Positions 24,413 to 32,415 of a stretch of DNA of 64,000 nt are shown in pieces. Each line of letters starts with the position of its first letter. Within the stretch, counting starts at the first letter, position 1. Both the position numbers and the translations under genes were made by a program. This stretch comes from Nocardia carnea NBRC 14403 (lineage in GTDB: Bacteria; Actinomycetota; Actinomycetes; Mycobacteriales; Mycobacteriaceae), in NCBI RefSeq assembly GCF_000308515.1, contig NZ_BAFV01000125.1, positions 1 through 64,000 on the forward strand, written 5' to 3'. The notes beneath the pieces are model-generated. The model was given only the letters and a program-made list of their open reading frames with translations. It had not been told where the DNA came from and made no database searches.

Positions 24413-25609
24413 ATGGATTTCTCAGTCGTCGAACTGACCGACGAGGACGAGGCCTTCCGCGACCGTGCACAGGCCTTCCTCGACACCCATGTGACCGACG
24501 AGGTCCGGCGCCGGGACCGCGAGACCGGCGACAACTTCGACGAAGGTGTCCACCTGGCGCTGGGCGCGGGGGGCTGGCTGGCGGCAGAACTGAACAAATC
24601 GAGTGAGGGCGGGCTCGGCCGGTTGCGGCGCCGCATCTGGGATCTGGAGAAGCGGCGCGCCCGGGTGCCCTGGGTGACCTGGGGTACCACCGCGATCGTG
24701 CTCGGCTCGGTCCGCGACTACGGTTCGCCCGAGCTTCAGGAAGAGGTCCTGCCGCGGGTGGCCAGTGGCGAGGTGCGGTTGTGCTTGGGGTATACCGAAC
24801 CCGAAGGCGGATCCGATGTCGCGACCTGTAAGACACGGGCGGTACGCGACGGGGATCAGTGGGTGATCAACGGTTCGAAGATGTTCACCACCGGTGCACA
24901 CAACTGCCAGTACGTCTTCCTGATCACCAATACCGACCCGGAAGCCCGGAAGCACAAGAGCCTCACCATGTTCCTGGTTCCGCTCGACACTCCCGGTATC
25001 GAGATCCAGGGCATCCGTACCGTCGACGGCGACCGGACCAATATCGTCTACTACAGCGACGTACGCGTTGACGACAAGTACCGCCTCGGCGAGGTGAACG
25101 AGGGCTGGTCGGTGCTGATGGGCCCGCTCAATACCGAACACGGGGTGGTCGACGCGGCGGGCGACGGCCTGCAGGATGTGTCGATCATGACCCACCAGGG
25201 CGCCATGATGGCGGTATCGGTCGACCGTATTGCCGCGCTGGCTGCGCGACCGCGTCCGGATGGGAGTCGGCTGCTCGACGATTCCTCCGTGGCATACCGG
25301 CTGGGGCGCAGTATCGCCCGGATGGAGGCAGCGCTGTCCGCACCGCATATGTTCGGCCGGGTCGCCATCGCGCAGGCGATGCGCGATATCTCACCGGATC
25401 TGATGGACCTGCTGGGCCCGGCCGCGGCACTGCCGGTGGAGACCGAGGGCGCCGCCGACGACGGGGGAGCGGAATACATCTACCGCTGGGCCCCGCTGTG
25501 CGGTATCTACGGCGGCACCCTCGAAGTGTTCCGCAACATGATCGCCCAGCACGTACTCGGACTGGGCAAGCCGAACTACTCGTTGCCGGCCGAGCCGAAA
25601 GTTGCCTGA
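24413..25609 (+). CDS. Acyl-CoA dehydrogenase, FAD-binding partner
   Basis: 398 residues from ATG 24413 (the frame opens at 24323). The FAD segment is clear: L-G-Y-T-E-P-E-G-G-S-D-V-A near residues 123-135, then W-V-I-N-G-S-K-M-F-T-T-G. The C-terminal helix region has L-C-G-I-Y-G-G-T-L-E-V-F-R-N-M-I-A. Full family length. The segment G-S-D-V-A and the G-T-L-E-V-F end are typical of the FadE group acting on branched or ring-attached acyl chains. It is placed between its short partner and the Rieske oxygenase. Confidence 0.92.
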   Translation: MDFSVVELTDEDEAFRDRAQAFLDTHVTDEVRRRDRETGDNFDEGVHLALGAGGWLAAELNKSSEGGLGRLRRRIWDLEKRRARVPWVTWGTTAIVLGSVRDYGSPELQEEVLPRVASGEVRLCLGYTEPEGGSDVATCKTRAVRDGDQWVINGSKMFTTGAHNCQYVFLITNTDPEARKHKSLTMFLVPLDTPGIEIQGIRTVDGDRTNIVYYSDVRVDDKYRLGEVNEGWSVLMGPLNTEHGVVDAAGDGLQDVSIMTHQGAMMAVSVDRIAALAARPRPDGSRLLDDSSVAYRLGRSIARMEAALSAPHMFGRVAIAQAMRDISPDLMDLLGPAAALPVETEGAADDGGAEYIYRWAPLCGIYGGTLEVFRNMIAQHVLGLGKPNYSLPAEPKVA

Positions 25610-25636
25610 CGTTCTATCGGACATCGGAGGTGCCAC

Positions 25637-26647
25637 GTGAAGGTTCCCTTCACCTGGAAGGTCACCGGCTGGTTCATGGTCGGCTGGTCGGCCGAGTTCC
25701 CGCTCGGCGAGGTGCGGCCCCTGCGCTACTTCGGCGAAGACCTCGTGGCCTACCGGGACGAGGCCGGCGACCTGCATATCCTCACCGGTCACTGTCGGCA
25801 CCTCGGCGCGCATATAGGCCACGGCGGCAAGGTGGTCGGCGACTGTGTCGAATGCCCGTTCCACGGCTGGCGGTGGGGTCCGGACGGGCGCAACCGCAAG
25901 ATACCCGGGGAGGACCGCGTCAACCGCGGCCTACGGTTGCGGGTCTACCCGGTGAACGAGCAGAACGGTTGCGTCTTCATGTGGCACCATCCCGACGGGA
26001 AGGAACCGCACTGGGAGATGCCGGATATCCTCCGGATGTTCCCCGAATTCGGCAGCGCCCCGGACAGCTACTACCGGCCCTACCCCGAATTCTCCCGCAA
26101 AACCGAACAGGAACCGGTGCATCCGCAGGTCGTTCTGGAGAACGGGCCGGACAGCCTGCATTTCGAATACGTCCACGGCGCCACCGTGACCCCGCAGATG
26201 CTGGACTACAGCGCCGAGGGCCACACCTGGTCGTTCCTGACCGGCTGGCCCGACGCGCGCAGCGACGATCCGGACGAGATGGCGCTGAAGATTCACGCCC
26301 AGATGTTCGGCCTGGGCGGCTCGATCAGTGCATTCGAGGGGGCGTCCGACCACCGCCTCATCTTCGCGACCACACCGGTCGACGACGAATGCTCGGACCT
26401 GTTCTACTCGATCTGGTGGCCCAGGAAACCGGGCGACGAATCCGATGTGCCGCCACCCGAGGTCCGGGAGCGAGTGGAGCGGCAGTTCCTGGTGACGGTA
26501 TGGGAGGACCTGAGTATTTGGCGGTACCAGAAGTACGTCGAACACCCGCCGCTTTCTCCCAAAGATGCGAAACCGTATCTGTCGCTGCGTAAGTGGGCGC
26601 AGCAGTTCTACGACGTTCCGGCCGTGGACGCCGGAGCCCCGGCATGA
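25637..26647 (+). CDS. Rieske non-haem iron oxygenase, KshA-like
   Basis: 336 residues, GTG start at 25637 after GGAGGTGCCAC. The Rieske cluster motif C-R-H-L-G then C-P-F-H-G-W binds the 2Fe-2S centre (about residues 53-78). The mononuclear iron site is D-S-L-H-F-E-Y-V-H near residue 174. The C-terminal L-S-L-R-K-W-A-Q-Q-F-Y strongly recalls KshA (3-ketosteroid 9-alpha-hydroxylase) and its relatives. It should hydroxylate a ring carbon using electrons from a KshB-type reductase, which is not encoded in the window. Length matches the KshA/DdmC group, not the two-subunit dioxygenases. Confidence 0.92.
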   Translation: MKVPFTWKVTGWFMVGWSAEFPLGEVRPLRYFGEDLVAYRDEAGDLHILTGHCRHLGAHIGHGGKVVGDCVECPFHGWRWGPDGRNRKIPGEDRVNRGLRLRVYPVNEQNGCVFMWHHPDGKEPHWEMPDILRMFPEFGSAPDSYYRPYPEFSRKTEQEPVHPQVVLENGPDSLHFEYVHGATVTPQMLDYSAEGHTWSFLTGWPDARSDDPDEMALKIHAQMFGLGGSISAFEGASDHRLIFATTPVDDECSDLFYSIWWPRKPGDESDVPPPEVRERVERQFLVTVWEDLSIWRYQKYVEHPPLSPKDAKPYLSLRKWAQQFYDVPAVDAGAPA

Positions 26648-26674
26648 ACCCGGGCCGTGACCGCGGAGCCGATC

Positions 26675-27295
26675 ATGGGTGAGCGGACGCTGCGCGATCT
26701 GGTGGACCCGGCCCGCACCGCACTGATTACCCAGGAATGCCAGGGCGCGGTGGTCGGACCCGATGCGGGCCTGGCCGCGCTCGCCGACGAAGCGCGCCGG
26801 GCGGCCCTACCCAATATCGCCGCGCTGCTGCCGGCCGCCCGCGCCGCGGGGGTTCACGTGGTGCACTGCCTGGTCACGCGCCGGGCCGATGGCCTGGGCT
26901 CGAACCACAATGCGAAACTGTTCGCCCTCGGCCGCCGCGGGGTCGCGGTGACCCCGGGCAGTCCCGGCGCGCAGCTGCTCCCCGAATTCGGGCCCGCCCC
27001 CGCCGATCTGGTGCTCACCCGCAGCCACGGCCTCGGGCCCATGGGCGGCACCGACCTCGACGCGGTTTTGCGCAACCTCGGTGTCTCCACAATCGTCGCC
27101 GTGGGCGTCTCACTGAACGTGGCCATCCCGAACCTCGTCATGGATGCGGTGAACGCGGCCTACGAGGTGGTCCTGCCCCGGGACGCGGTGGCCGGGGTGC
27201 CGGCGGAATACGGCGCGGCGGTAATCGACAACACCCTGTCGCTACTGGCCGCGGTGACTACGACCAGGGAACTGCTGGATATCTGGAAGGCATGA
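26675..27295 (+). CDS. Isochorismatase-fold protein lacking the catalytic triad
   Basis: 206 residues from ATG 26675, chosen because GGAG lies seven bases upstream; a GTG at 26657 lacks such a site. The fold is clear (A-G-V-H-V-V-H-C, the Asp/Lys strands and the D-A-V-N-A-A-Y-E-V-V-L-P-R-D-A-V end). The three catalytic positions are all changed: the aspartate after the first strand is E (T-A-L-I-T-Q-E-C-Q), the lysine is R (V-L-T-R-S-H-G), and the cysteine of the T-N-x-C segment is A (S-L-N-V-A-I). I recall similar proteins in mycobacteria, so this may be a conserved non-hydrolytic branch. It is last in the rightward operon. Confidence 0.82.
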   Translation: MGERTLRDLVDPARTALITQECQGAVVGPDAGLAALADEARRAALPNIAALLPAARAAGVHVVHCLVTRRADGLGSNHNAKLFALGRRGVAVTPGSPGAQLLPEFGPAPADLVLTRSHGLGPMGGTDLDAVLRNLGVSTIVAVGVSLNVAIPNLVMDAVNAAYEVVLPRDAVAGVPAEYGAAVIDNTLSLLAAVTTTRELLDIWKA

Positions 27296-27317
27296 CCACC
27301 GAACGGACCCGGCGACG

Positions 27318-27566
27318 TCAGGTGCCGGGCGGGTCCTGCGTCGCGGTGCCGAGATCGCCGGCTGGTTGTGTCGCACCGGCGCGGCACGCGCGGAGCAGCT
27401 CGACGCTTCCTTCGGCTGCCCAGCCCAGTGCCATGCCCGCCGTTACCGACACCACGGTGACCCAGATGCCGCTGAATCCGAAGCCTAGGATGAGCAGTGC
27501 GGCAACAACCGTCGTACCGAGGACCGTGTAGGCCGTATCACGGAAGAACTTTCGTAACCCCGGCAC
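27318..27566 (-). CDS. Small membrane protein
   Basis: 82 residues, GTG start at 27566 after a good GAGAGGGAG. Residues 12-30 and 31-48 are two hydrophobic stretches (L-G-T-T-V-V-A-A-L-L-I-L-G-F and I-W-V-T-V-V-S-V-T-A-G-M-A-L), consistent with a two-helix hairpin or a single long span. A polar C-terminal tail rich in A, G, T and P follows. No family is recognised. It converges with the isochorismatase-fold gene (22 bp apart) and lies downstream of the CoA-transferase on the same strand. Confidence 0.7.
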   Translation of the reverse strand: MPGLRKFFRDTAYTVLGTTVVAALLILGFGFSGIWVTVVSVTAGMALGWAAEGSVELLRACRAGATQPAGDLGTATQDPPGT

Positions 27567-27740
27567 AGCGGCTCCCTCTCGTCTGTACGAACCGCCATAC
27601 TATCCGACGCGACTGTGCCGGGCGCTTTCTCGAGTTGCCGTCCACGGCTCGCCACCTCCGCCGAGCAAACGCTGGCCGGATATGGTCGAGCGGATCATCA
27701 CGCCGGTCCGGCCGCGCCGTGTCCGGACGGCAGGTTCCGG

Positions 27741-28961
27741 TCACAGAATGGCCCCGGCGTCCTTGGCCGTGATGATCTCGTCCCAATTCAGACCCAGTTC
27801 CAGCAGGATGGTTTCGGTGTGCTCGCCGTAGGCGGGGGCCCGGGTCGGCGCGGCGGGGGTCTCGTCGAACTGGACCGGGGCAGACACGGTCCGGAAGTCG
27901 TGGCCGGCGTCGTCGCGCAGGGACATCAGGTAGCCGTTCGCCGCGGCCTGGGGGTCGTCGAGAACCTCTTGCGGGCTGGCGATCGGCGACCAGACGCCCG
28001 GCTCGTCCGCCAGGACCTGCTGCCACTCGGCAAGGTCGCGTTCGGCGAAGATCTTGCGTAGTTCGATGGTGGCGGCTTCCTGGTTGAGTACGAGGTTCGC
28101 CAGCGGAACGAATCGTTCGTCGGTTCCGAGGTCGGGCCGGCCGATCCGGTCGCAGAACCCCTTCCAGTAGCGGTCGGTCTGCAGGAACATCAGCTGGACC
28201 CAGCGGTTGTCGCGGGTGCGATACCGGTTCACCGCGGGATTCGGGGCCGACCCTGCCCGGCCTGCCGGGATGCGGTCGATCCCGTAGTAGTCGGCCGCCG
28301 AAATATCGGGGGCCACGGCCCACATGCCCTGGGCGAGCAGCGAACTGTCCACCAGCGGTGCGTGCCCGGTGCGTTCACGGTGGAACAGCGCCGCCGTAAC
28401 ACCGCCGGCCAGGGTGATACCGCCCTGGAGATCGCCGAACGCCGGGGTCTGGGTGACGGGATACTCGGCGTCCGCCGGGCTCAGCGCGTAGGCGACGCCG
28501 GCGCGGGCGAGGTAGCTGGCCGCGTCGAAGCCACCGCGGTCCTTGTCCGGACCACGGCTGCCGTGGCCGCTGCCCCGGGCGATGATCAGGCGAGGATTCA
28601 CTTCACGCAGGCGGTCCACCGTGAGACCGGCACGTTCGAGCGGTCCCGGCAACCAGTTGGTGAGGAAGACATCGGCCTGCGCGAGCAGCTTTCCCAGGAT
28701 CTCCCGGCCCAGTTCCGATTTGATATCCACGCCGATACTGCGCTTGCCGTGATTGCCGATTTCCATCATGAAACTGGTCTGCACCGGGGAAGCATCGACG
28801 GTCAGCCCGCCGACAACCAGATTCCGGCACGGGTCGCCGCCACGGGTGTCCTCGATCTTGATCACGTCGGCACCCCAATCCGCCAACGCCGCACCCGCAC
28901 TGGGCACATAGGTCCACGAGGCCAGTTCGACCACCCTGACGCCGTTGAGCAGGCCGGTCAT
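27741..28961 (-). CDS. CaiB/BaiF family CoA-transferase
   Basis: 406 residues, type III CoA-transferase. The N-terminus V-R-V-V-E-L-A-S-W-T-Y-V-P-S-A-G and the A-D-V-I-K-I-E-D segment are typical. The catalytic aspartate should be D in R-G-G-F-D-A-A-S-Y-L-A-R-A-G near residue 166. It moves CoA between an acyl-CoA donor and a free acid of the pathway, or acts as a racemase-type relative. The start ATG 28961 has GGGAGC upstream. Operator E lies 42 bp upstream and is shared with the divergent thiolase. Confidence 0.93.
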   Translation of the reverse strand: MTGLLNGVRVVELASWTYVPSAGAALADWGADVIKIEDTRGGDPCRNLVVGGLTVDASPVQTSFMMEIGNHGKRSIGVDIKSELGREILGKLLAQADVFLTNWLPGPLERAGLTVDRLREVNPRLIIARGSGHGSRGPDKDRGGFDAASYLARAGVAYALSPADAEYPVTQTPAFGDLQGGITLAGGVTAALFHRERTGHAPLVDSSLLAQGMWAVAPDISAADYYGIDRIPAGRAGSAPNPAVNRYRTRDNRWVQLMFLQTDRYWKGFCDRIGRPDLGTDERFVPLANLVLNQEAATIELRKIFAERDLAEWQQVLADEPGVWSPIASPQEVLDDPQAAANGYLMSLRDDAGHDFRTVSAPVQFDETPAAPTRAPAYGEHTETILLELGLNWDEIITAKDAGAIL

Positions 28962-29002
28962 CGGTGCTCCCTTCCCGAACGATCACCTATCTTGAAGTAC
29001 TA

Positions 29003-29021
29003 TACGGTAATCATTACAGTT
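29003..29021. promoter_or_regulatory. TetR-type operator, copy E (two mismatches)
   Basis: TACGG-TAATCATTA-CAGTT keeps the spacing of the other copies with one change in each arm and has a palindromic centre (TAATCATTA). It lies between the divergent CoA-transferase (start 28961) and thiolase (start 29090), the position expected from the other operators. Confidence 0.5.
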
Positions 29022-29089
29022 GAAAGCTCGGGATTGGATTTCCGGATACCGCTACACCGCGAGTGTGGCTCGAGCAGAGGGTGAAAGAT

Positions 29090-30271
29090 ATGGCCGAACC
29101 CGTCATTGTCGGCGCCGTCCGGACAGCCATCGGGCGATCGTTCAAGGGCGCGCTGGCAAACGTGCCGACCGAAACTATCGCGACCACCGTGCTACCGGAA
29201 GTGGTCCGCCGAGCTGGCCTGGACCCCGCAGCGGTCGACGATGTGATACTCGCCGAATTGAACTATGGCGGTGGCGACCTGGCCCGGCACGCCGCCGTGG
29301 CCTGCGGGATGGAAACCGTCCCGGGGCAGGCGGTCAACCGGCACTGCGCGGGCAGTCTCACCGCGATCGCCAACGCCTCCGCGCATATCCGCTCCGATAT
29401 GGAGCGGGTGCTCGTCGCGGGCGGTGTGCAGTCGCTGTCCACCGCCCCCTTGATGAAGTGGCGGGTACCGGATTCGGGACCGGAGATGGAGTTCATCGAA
29501 CCCTGGATGCCGCCATCGCATCCGGAAACACCCGACGCCCCGACCATGGATATGTCGGTCACGGTGGGCTGGAACACCGCGAAAGCGGTCGGCATCGGCC
29601 GGGCGGAGATGGACGCGTGGGCATTGCGGTCACATCAACGCGCCTGTGACGCCATCGAAGCCGGGAAATTCTTGGACGAGATCGTGCCGTTGAAGGTCAC
29701 CCGGGCCGACGGTACGGTGATCGACTTCGTCGTGGACGAACACCCGCGCCGCGACACCACGCTGGAGCGCCTGGCCGCGCTGCCGGTGCTGCATCCCGAG
29801 ATCGAAGGTTTCTCGATCACCGCCGGGAACAGCAGCGGGATCAACGATGCCGGTGCCGCGGTGGCGCTGGTCGGCGACGACTATGCCGCCGCCGAGGGGC
29901 TCGAGGTGATGGCGACCGTGCGGGCCTGGGCCAACGTCGGTGTAGCGCCGCGCGATACCGGTCTGGGCGCGGTGAAGGTGATCGGCAAAGTGCTGGAGCG
30001 GGCGGGCCTCGGCGTGGCGGATATCGCGCTGTGGGAGATCAACGAAGCCTTCGCGTCGACGCCGATCGCGGCCTGCCGGGAATACGGAATGGACGAGGAG
30101 CGGGTCAATTTCTCCGGCAGCGGATGCAGTCTCGGGCACCCGATCTCGGCCAGCGGTGCCCGCATGGTGACCACGCTGGTCCACGAGTTGCGCCGCCGTG
30201 GCGGCGGTATCGGTGTCGCCGCGATGTGCGCGGGTGGCGGTATGGGCGGCGCCCTGGTGCTCGAGGTCTGA
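29090..30271 (+). CDS. Thiolase (acetyl-CoA acyltransferase)
   Basis: 393 residues from ATG 29090 (nine codons inside the open frame). The nucleophilic cysteine is in N-R-H-C-A-G-S near residue 87. The substrate-side motif is N-E-A-F-A-S, the catalytic histidine is in C-S-L-G-H-P-I-S-A-S-G-A, and the second cysteine is in M-C-A-G-G-G-M-G near residue 383. All catalytic residues are present, so it should cleave a 3-oxoacyl-CoA with CoA. An extended loop (P-D-S-G-P-E-M-E-F and following, around residues 128-150) may widen the pocket for bulky substrates. It converges with the second TetR gene. Confidence 0.94.
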   Translation: MAEPVIVGAVRTAIGRSFKGALANVPTETIATTVLPEVVRRAGLDPAAVDDVILAELNYGGGDLARHAAVACGMETVPGQAVNRHCAGSLTAIANASAHIRSDMERVLVAGGVQSLSTAPLMKWRVPDSGPEMEFIEPWMPPSHPETPDAPTMDMSVTVGWNTAKAVGIGRAEMDAWALRSHQRACDAIEAGKFLDEIVPLKVTRADGTVIDFVVDEHPRRDTTLERLAALPVLHPEIEGFSITAGNSSGINDAGAAVALVGDDYAAAEGLEVMATVRAWANVGVAPRDTGLGAVKVIGKVLERAGLGVADIALWEINEAFASTPIAACREYGMDEERVNFSGSGCSLGHPISASGARMVTTLVHELRRRGGGIGVAAMCAGGGMGGALVLEV

Positions 30272-30301
30272 CCCGCTGCCGAAACAGCGGAAACCGCTGG
30301 T

Positions 30302-31096
30302 CTACTTGGCAGCTGCGCGCGTACGAGGCTTACTGGTCTTCGTGGCCGTCGAGCGTGTCGTGCGCCGCGCCGGTGCAGGCTTCGCCTCCTTGGGCTCGGC
30401 TTTCTGGTGCAGCCGGGAAGCGTGGTCGAGGATGGAATCGAGCCCGTACTCGAAGTTCCGGTCGTCCGGTGCGCCGGAGTGGTACCCCTTGGCGGCGGCC
30501 TGTGCCAGCAGCGGAGTGGTTTCCGGATCGATGATCACGTTCTCGTAGTAGGCGGTGGATTCGGGGCTGAGTGCGCGGTTCTTGTCCGAGAGGCGTTGCA
30601 GCACAACGAAACCGTGCACATGCAATTGGACACGGGAATACGTCTCCACCGCATGTTCCAGGGAGAAGCCCGCCTCGACGAGGCTGGCGATCACCCGCTC
30701 TGTCTGTTTGCCGCCGAGCCGCGCTGCCTTCTCGCTCAGGGCCGACCTGATCAGGATCAAATCGCACAGGATGGGGTTGCCGAGGAAGGTCTGCCGCATG
30801 GTCTGTGCGTGCTTACGCAGCGTTTCGCGCCAGTCCTCGGCTTCGACGAAGGGCGTTTCGAATGCGTACTGCCGTAGCGCCCGGTCCGTCATGGCATTGA
30901 GCAGCTCTTCCTTTTTGCGGAAGTACCAATAGATGCTCGTGACACCGACGCCCAGATGTTTGCCGAGCAGCGGCATACTGAGATTGTCGATCGAAATCTC
31001 TTCGGCGAGTTCGAATGCGCCCGCGACGATATCCTCCGGGTTGAGAGAGCCACGTTCGCGTCTCGGGCGCTTCGCCGCGGTGCCCTGCTTCGCCAT
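30302..31096 (-). CDS. TetR-family regulator 2 of the catabolic island
   Basis: 264 residues from ATG 31096, where GAGGAAG precedes at ten bases; an in-frame start at 31132 lacks a site. It is nearly a duplicate of the regulator at 14448 in the DNA-binding part (L-S-M-P-L-L-G-K-H-L-G-V-G-V-T-S versus L-S-M-P-M-L-G-K-H-L-D-V-G-V-T-S) and much of the ligand domain. It adds a basic A/P/K/T-rich C-terminal tail of about 35 residues, including R-R-T-T-R-S-T-A-T-K, that the first lacks. No TACTG-type box was seen before it. Together the two probably control the island's five operators and sense different intermediates (inference). Confidence 0.9.
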   Translation of the reverse strand: MAKQGTAAKRPRRERGSLNPEDIVAGAFELAEEISIDNLSMPLLGKHLGVGVTSIYWYFRKKEELLNAMTDRALRQYAFETPFVEAEDWRETLRKHAQTMRQTFLGNPILCDLILIRSALSEKAARLGGKQTERVIASLVEAGFSLEHAVETYSRVQLHVHGFVVLQRLSDKNRALSPESTAYYENVIIDPETTPLLAQAAAKGYHSGAPDDRNFEYGLDSILDHASRLHQKAEPKEAKPAPARRTTRSTATKTSKPRTRAAAK

Positions 31097-31391
31097 CTCG
31101 AACCCACTTCCTCGCTGGTGTGATATCGGCAAGGCGTATTGCGGGGTGAGCCAAAGCTAGCCGGCCATGAAGCCTCCGCGGTGCACTACTTTGCCGAAAC
31201 TGACACTGTTGACGTTACCACAGGGTATTCTGTCGTACCTTCCGCAGCCGCGGGGTGATCGGACTGTACGGCTGGGCACGGCGCCGTGGCGAAGAAGCCC
31301 GGGGGATATCGGCCGAATCGACGCAGCCCGCGGTCTCGCGTATCGGGAACCCCAGGCAGTACTTTCTTTGCCTAAGGAATATGGTGGCCTG

Positions 31392-32390
31392 ATGGACGGC
31401 GCGATTTCTGTGGGCGATGGTATTTTCCGCATTCCGGTTCCGATCACAGGTAATCCACTCGGGAATACTCTGATCTACGTGCTGGAGTCACCGGGTGGGA
31501 TCGTGCTCATCGACGCCGGTTGGTACGACGACAATGCGTGGGACGGCCTCACTGCGGGGTTGGCGGCGATCGGCCATTCGGTCAGCGATGTCGAAGGTGT
31601 CGTTCTCACGCACTTCCATCCGGATCACAGCGGTCTGTGCGGACGTGTCCGGGAGGCCTCGGGTGCGTGGATCGCGATGCACGAAGACGACCACGAACTG
31701 TTCGCCGGAATGACCGCCGACCGGGATGAGACCTGGATGGCGGCTCAGAAGCAGAACCTGGCCCAGGCGGGTGCTCCGCTCGCCGACGTGGCGGCATACG
31801 AGCTCGCCGTGAACGAAGAAACCCGGGTGAGCCGTGATTCGGCACCGGACCGGACCCTTGCCGACGACGAGCGGATCGCGCTCGCCGGTCGCGAGCTGCG
31901 GGCGATCCACACCCCCGGCCATACCCCCGGCCACGTGTGCTTCTACCTGGAGGACGCCGACGTGATGTTCACCGGCGACCATATTCTCCAGAAGACGACG
32001 CCGCATGTCGGTAGTTTCGTCTACCCACTCGAAGAGCGTGACGCGCTGGCCGAGTTCACCGACTCGTTGCGGCGAGTGCAATCGATGAATGTCACTCGCG
32101 GGCTCGGCGCCCACGGGCTCGCCCTCGACGACGTGGGTGGACGCGCTGCCTTCCTGATCAAGCATCACGAAGAGCGCCTGGATCACCTGTACAGCGCTTT
32201 CGGCGACGATCGGATCACCGTGTGGGAGGTCGCGGAGCGGATGAAATGGTACAAGCCGTGGGCAGAGATCTCACCGCTCGGAAAGAACATGGCCTTGTCC
32301 GAAGCGGCCGCGCACCTGCGGCACCTCGTGGCGCGCGACCTCGTCGTTCGGCTACCCGGGGGAGAACCGGCACGCTTCGCCCGTAAGTAA
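31392..32390 (+). CDS. Metallo-beta-lactamase-fold hydrolase with winged-helix end
   Basis: 332 residues from ATG 31392, with AAGGAA eleven bases upstream; the long open frame before it is not protein-like. Metal motif T-H-F-H-P-D-H-S-G near residues 72-80, later H-T-P-G-H-T-P-G-H and F-T-G-D-H. The C-terminal 70 residues (I-T-V-W-E-V-A-E-R-M through A-A-H-L-R-H-L-V) form a winged-helix-like domain as in LACTB2-type proteins. It hydrolyses a thioester, phosphodiester or lactone; LACTB2-like members in catabolic clusters often act on acyl-CoA or glutathione thioesters. It is divergent from TetR regulator 2 across about 295 bp without another gene. Confidence 0.88.
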   Translation: MDGAISVGDGIFRIPVPITGNPLGNTLIYVLESPGGIVLIDAGWYDDNAWDGLTAGLAAIGHSVSDVEGVVLTHFHPDHSGLCGRVREASGAWIAMHEDDHELFAGMTADRDETWMAAQKQNLAQAGAPLADVAAYELAVNEETRVSRDSAPDRTLADDERIALAGRELRAIHTPGHTPGHVCFYLEDADVMFTGDHILQKTTPHVGSFVYPLEERDALAEFTDSLRRVQSMNVTRGLGAHGLALDDVGGRAAFLIKHHEERLDHLYSAFGDDRITVWEVAERMKWYKPWAEISPLGKNMALSEAAAHLRHLVARDLVVRLPGGEPARFARK

Positions 32391-32415
32391 GGGGCTACCT
32401 CATCGGCCGGCGGTG

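Noticed and set aside
30273-30290. Small hairpin (CCGCTG/CAGCGG) between thiolase and TetR genes as terminator
   Set aside because: Only six paired bases and no U-run; too weak to call in high-GC DNA.
31201-31240. Possible TACTG-type operator before the metallo-beta-lactamase gene
   Set aside because: CACTG and CAG occur but with twelve bases between them and mismatched arms; it does not fit the nine-base spacing of the five good sites.
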